A stretch of 42,476 nt of DNA, taken from an uncultured Eubacteriales bacterium. GTDB taxonomy: Bacteria; Bacillota; Clostridia; Peptostreptococcales; Anaerovoracaceae. Shown here piece by piece: positions 42,447-42,476 of the stretch. The notes beneath the pieces were generated by a model. That model did no database searches. It was given only the letters and a program-made list of their open reading frames with translations, and had not been told where the DNA came from. The DNA lies in NCBI GenBank assembly GCA_902786815.1, contig CADADV010000017.1, positions 1-42,476 on the forward strand, written 5' to 3'. Numbering within the stretch: the first letter of the stretch is position 1; the number at the start of each line of letters is the position of its first letter. A program made the translations under genes and the position numbers.

Positions 42447-42476
42447 CTTCGCTACGTCCTCGTCGCCGGCAATGAT
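42447..42476. repeat. Partial copy of the foldback-associated repeat, cut by the window edge
   Basis: The segment around CTTCGCTACGTCCTCGTCGC matches 15281-15305 in element 1 and, inverted, 15680-15698 in element 2. It is followed by CGGCAATGAT, resembling AGACAATCAT in element 1. The rest lies outside the window. Confidence 0.55.

Overview
The window reads as chromosomal DNA of a strictly anaerobic Gram-positive bacterium of the class Clostridia. The grounds are an oxygen-sensitive NrdD/NrdG ribonucleotide reductase, flavin-based electron-bifurcating enzymes, a class III fructose-1,6-bisphosphatase, zinc-ribbon forms of ribosomal proteins L28 and L32, Gram-positive gene order (rpmB-asp23-recG-rsmD-coaD-tmcAL) and strong AGGAGG ribosome binding sites. 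An amino-acid- or acid-fermenting member of the Eubacteriales, perhaps near Anaerovoracaceae, fits, but the genus cannot be fixed from sequence reading alone. No phage, insertion sequence, CRISPR array, rRNA or tRNA gene was seen.

Layout. 1-6031: a three-gene operon (stnA-stnB-stnC) for a Sporomusa-type electron-bifurcating NAD/NADP/ferredoxin transhydrogenase, with a promoter and palindromic operator candidates upstream and a terminator at the window's left edge. 6071-11098: aroQ, an EamA-type exporter, holA and comEC. 11223-15231 (+ strand): a class A penicillin-binding protein, a Maf nucleotide pyrophosphatase and a possible 43-residue ORF. 15232-15836: about 600 bases without a gene, holding two long nested foldback structures and a bidirectional terminator. 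15837-19184: etfA-etfB-acyl-CoA dehydrogenase, EtfA carrying an N-terminal two-cluster ferredoxin domain, behind a Rex-like operator. 19207-24527: fbp, a small basic unknown protein, metA-metY for homocysteine synthesis, and a hotdog thioesterase. 24636-28366: a membrane-anchored beta-propeller protein, a DUF554 protein and a YkvI-type transporter that appears to start at AUC. 28408-31346: rpmF (+), asd and ackA. 31359-37151: tmcAL, a coiled-coil protein, coaD, rsmD, recG, asp23 and rpmB. 37162-40162: nrdG and nrdD behind a promoter with two NrdR boxes. 40282-42476: a GNAT acetyltransferase, a divergent lipoprotein that looks like a catalytically dead M20 (PepD-type) peptidase, a terminator, and the start of a repeat related to the foldback region.

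How the genes fit together. The energy theme is redox balancing. Stn would exchange electrons among NADH, NADPH and ferredoxin. Acyl-CoA dehydrogenase/EtfBA would couple enoyl-CoA reduction by NADH to ferredoxin reduction, apparently under NADH-sensing Rex control. AckA would make ATP from acetyl phosphate. Fbp supports gluconeogenesis. Asd, MetA (with the acetyl-CoA-type Glu111) and MetY form an aspartate-to-homocysteine route by O-acetylhomoserine. The remaining genes are housekeeping: replication, rRNA/tRNA modification, CoA synthesis, cell wall and ribosome.

Most unusual items: the dead-peptidase lipoprotein, the foldback elements, the probable AUC start, two genes (holA, asp23) with identical leaderless promoter geometry, the Rex box on acd-etfBA, and the NrdR box lying exactly between -35 and -10 of nrdD.
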